Source of the DNA: an uncultured Campylobacterales bacterium
GTDB taxonomy: Bacteria; Campylobacterota; Campylobacteria; Campylobacterales; Sulfurimonadaceae
Assembly (NCBI GenBank): GCA_903892995.1
Contig: CAITKP010000010.1
Coordinates: forward strand, 1-63,870
Reading direction: 5' to 3'
Length of the DNA: 63,870 nucleotides
In this document: piece after piece, positions 61,959 through 63,870 of the stretch
How the letters are laid out: each line of letters starts with the position of its first letter
Position numbering within the stretch: the first letter of the stretch is position 1
Notes under the pieces: generated by a model
The model's database searches: none
What the model saw: only the letters and a program-made list of their open reading frames with translations
Told to the model about the DNA's origin: nothing
Made by a program: the position numbers and the translations under genes

Positions 61959-62762
61959 TCACTCTGCTATATAGCTCTGCCCTACTATCGGTTGGCTTAT
62001 AATACCCTCTTGGCTAATAAACTTAATTGGGAATGATGCTCTTGTTATCCCATCAACAGCTTTATATACAATGAAGTGTAGATGTGCTCCATTTACAAAT
62101 CCTGTTTTACCACTATAACCTATAAGCTGTCCTCTTTTGACTTGCTCACCAACTTTTACGATGACACCGTTTTGTTCTAAGTGTGCGTACGTAGCGAGCG
62201 TTTCGTCACTATGTTCCATTATTATAAAGTTTGCATTTTTTTCAAATTCACGCGTTGGTCCACTTACATTAGAATCATATTTTATGTCAACGACTTTGCC
62301 ATCTCTTGCAGCATATACCTCTGATCCCTCTTTCATATTAAAATCTACCGCATATTGACTCGTTCCATAATGGCTAAACAAGCCATTAAACCCTTGAGTG
62401 ATACTTTGTTTTGTACCAAGTTTATATGGCAGTCTATAAAGATAGTTGGAATTGTGTTGTGCGTCTTTTGAACCGATAGTCCATTTATAGTTTGCTTTCA
62501 ATTTGAAAGGATTTTTATCTACATGTAGATGTAAGATTTCTTGAGAACTATGTGCATGCATGACAAATACAACAGGTAACTTTTGATTACTCTTGAGATT
62601 TTCTAAACTTGCATTATAGATAATTGTCACGCTAAAAGGATTTTTATTATCAGCATTGACAATCACATATTCTCCCACTTTTTTTGCTTTGACTGTGACA
62701 CTCTCGTCTGAAGCAAATAAAAATCCAAAAATAAGAAATAAAAATAAAAATACTCTTTTCAT
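61959..62762 (-). CDS. M23-family peptidase (LytM-like)
   Basis: 267 residues with a signal peptide (MKRVFLFLFLIFGFLFAS). The zinc-site pattern is HYGTSQYAVD (His131, Asp140) and HLHF (His227, His229), with ATYAHL and GKTGFVNGAH between them. M23 peptidases cut peptidoglycan cross-links or are inactive regulators. The first His context is HYG rather than the usual NHxGxD, so activity is likely but not certain. Confidence 0.85.
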   Translation of the reverse strand: MKRVFLFLFLIFGFLFASDESVTVKAKKVGEYVIVNADNKNPFSVTIIYNASLENLKSNQKLPVVFVMHAHSSQEILHLHVDKNPFKLKANYKWTIGSKDAQHNSNYLYRLPYKLGTKQSITQGFNGLFSHYGTSQYAVDFNMKEGSEVYAARDGKVVDIKYDSNVSGPTREFEKNANFIIMEHSDETLATYAHLEQNGVIVKVGEQVKRGQLIGYSGKTGFVNGAHLHFIVYKAVDGITRASFPIKFISQEGIISQPIVGQSYIAE

Positions 62763-63188
62763 TGAACGCTTATCTCCTCTTCAAAAGAGTTTTATTTCTT
62801 AATAATTTTGCTAGTAAAATAGTATACTTTGTGGGATAGATATAAAATTTCAGAATGATTTATAGAAAAAGTGTAATTTAGATTTATTTAAGTAGCTTAG
62901 GAATTTTCGTACCTTAAGCGCTCAATCACTCTCAAATGTTCATAACACTTTATTATAACTTGGTATTGGATTTGCTTGTTATTACACTTAAGTTAAGTAC
63001 AACAGAAAAAGTAATGAAGATAGTGAACTGTTTAAAGCCATTGTAGAGTTGATCTTACAAAAGAATTCTCTGGATAAAGAGAAATACCAAAAAATCAAAG
63101 AATGGCTCTTAAGAAAGCAGTTTTATGAAGTGTTCATAAATGAGCAACACACATGCCAATAGAGCGATAAAATTAATGGAGAGTAAAC
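62763..63188. other. Gap with an orphan open frame
   Basis: A plus-strand frame is open at 62992-63162 (KYNRKSNEDSELFKAIVELI... KEWLLRKQFYEVF) but has no start or ribosome site. It may be the tail of a lost gene. The rest is AT-rich, with no clear gene. Confidence 0.35.
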
Positions 63189-63593
63189 TTGAAGATCTTA
63201 ATAATAGATGATTCAAAAACAATGAGAAATATCTTAAGGACTACCATCTCGCGCTTTTTTGCAGATCTGCCCCAATTCTTCGAAGCTGAAAACGGTGAAG
63301 AGGGATATAACCTTTTAAAGCAGCATCCAGATATGACATTAGTAATACTTGATTACAACATGCCGGTGATGAATGGTGGTATGTTTTTAACAAAGGTGCG
63401 AGAAGAGAGTGCATATAATAAAGTCCGTATTATCATGTGTACAGCAGAAGTAAAAAAAGGGGAGGTGATAGAGATCGTCAAAAAAGGTGTTAGTGGTTAT
63501 GTCATTAAGCCTTTTACCCCAAATACCCTTCGTAAAACACTGCAGCCAATAGTAGAGCGTATGGGTTATACAATGAGAGAGCAGACTGAATAA
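63189..63593 (+). CDS. CheY-like response regulator receiver
   Basis: 134 residues: a single receiver domain with acidic residues Asp7 and Asp8, phosphoacceptor Asp55 (ILDYNMP), Thr near 88 (MCTAE) and Lys near 108 (VIKPF). It starts with TTG at 63189, with GGAGAGTAAAC upstream. The chemoreceptor at 42321 could be a distant partner, but no kinase is nearby. Confidence 0.9.
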   Translation: MKILIIDDSKTMRNILRTTISRFFADLPQFFEAENGEEGYNLLKQHPDMTLVILDYNMPVMNGGMFLTKVREESAYNKVRIIMCTAEVKKGEVIEIVKKGVSGYVIKPFTPNTLRKTLQPIVERMGYTMREQTE

Positions 63594-63730
63594 AAGAGCA
63601 GAGATGTCATAGAGACTGCTTTATCTAGTATTATCAAAGGTGGAGATATACCCAAACCACGAAATAGAAAAATCATAAATGAAGTGTAAATATCACTTGC
63701 AATCGCAAGCGATAGCTTCCATCCTTCGTG

Positions 63731-63870
63731 GGACCGTTCAAAATTCTGTGTCAATCGGGTAAAATAAACAATACCCAAGGAACGACATATGAAGATAGAA
63801 GTAGATGTAGAGCAATTTGCTCGTGATATAAAAGCTGGTAAAAGTATCGGCGGAACAGATGGAGCTTTAG
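63731..63870 (+). mobile_element. IS256-family element, left end, cut by the window edge
   Basis: The terminal sequence GGACCGTTCAAAATTCTGTG at 63731 resembles the IS256-type inverted repeat. An ORF begins at 63789 and reads DVEQFARDIKAGKSIGG before the edge, the N-terminus of an IS256-type (mutator) transposase. The remainder is outside the window. It may be intact. Confidence 0.8.

Overview
The window looks like part of a large, AT-rich plasmid, or plasmid-derived accessory region, from a Campylobacterota (epsilonproteobacterial) host, possibly a Sulfurimonas- or Sulfuricurvum-like organism. The plasmid call rests on an iteron-type origin at 28.78-29.18 kb next to a Rep initiator and a RepA-type helicase, a ParA/ParB pair with twin palindromes, several toxin-antitoxin modules and many decayed insertion sequences. 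The host call rests on codon and base usage and protein style (LPP20-type lipoproteins, an FhlB-like protein) and is an inference. No rRNA, tRNA or CRISPR array was seen.

Layout. 1-14.1 kb is a defence island: a DUF262 / DUF262-DUF1524 (GmrSD-like) pair with a small leader ORF, a broken HU gene, an AbiE type IV toxin-antitoxin pair, a HEPN-like protein, a DUF3293 protein and a two-gene Type III-like restriction-modification system. 14.1-28.3 kb is an island of mostly unrecognised genes. 28.3-35 kb is the replication and partition core. 35.0-39.7 kb is an operon-like run of small membrane proteins with a divergent Xre-type regulator and a NYN/PIN-like protein. 39.8-49 kb is a patchwork of IS fragments, a quinone-reductase-like flavoprotein, an amidase, an orphan arsenate reductase, a chemoreceptor, a minimal tyrosine recombinase, two HigBA-type modules, a Spy/CpxP-like protein, a GNAT enzyme and an EF-hand protein. 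48.8-57.5 kb is a complete MdtABC-like RND efflux operon with its own outer-membrane factor. 57.9-63.9 kb holds envelope proteins, an M23 peptidase, a CheY-like receiver and the left end of an IS256-type element.

The strongest unexplained signal is in 14.1-28.3 kb. Eight copies of a 16-bp box, RGACA-N6-TGTCY, lie upstream of nine transcription starts on both strands, and a -10-like hexamer follows each box at exactly 11 bp in every case. No ordinary -35 element is needed to explain these promoters, so the box probably binds a dedicated activator (or a repressor overlapping -35). The nine units would co-express about sixteen genes: a duplicated unknown family (14168-14755 and 23739-24329), a YspA/DUF2493 SLOG protein, two LPP20-type lipoproteins, a secreted subtilase with a long C-terminal beta-rich region, an isolated FlhB-C-like protein, possibly an HD hydrolase, and several unknowns. 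This is the best candidate in the window for an undescribed system; its function cannot be read from the sequence.

Other signals worth attention are an over-represented palindrome TTACATGTAA inside coding regions, a tandem family of four small membrane proteins with a conserved Cys-containing C-terminal domain, a HipA/Xre module in reversed gene order with a perfect operator, and an isolated structured segment at 21.84-22.04 kb.
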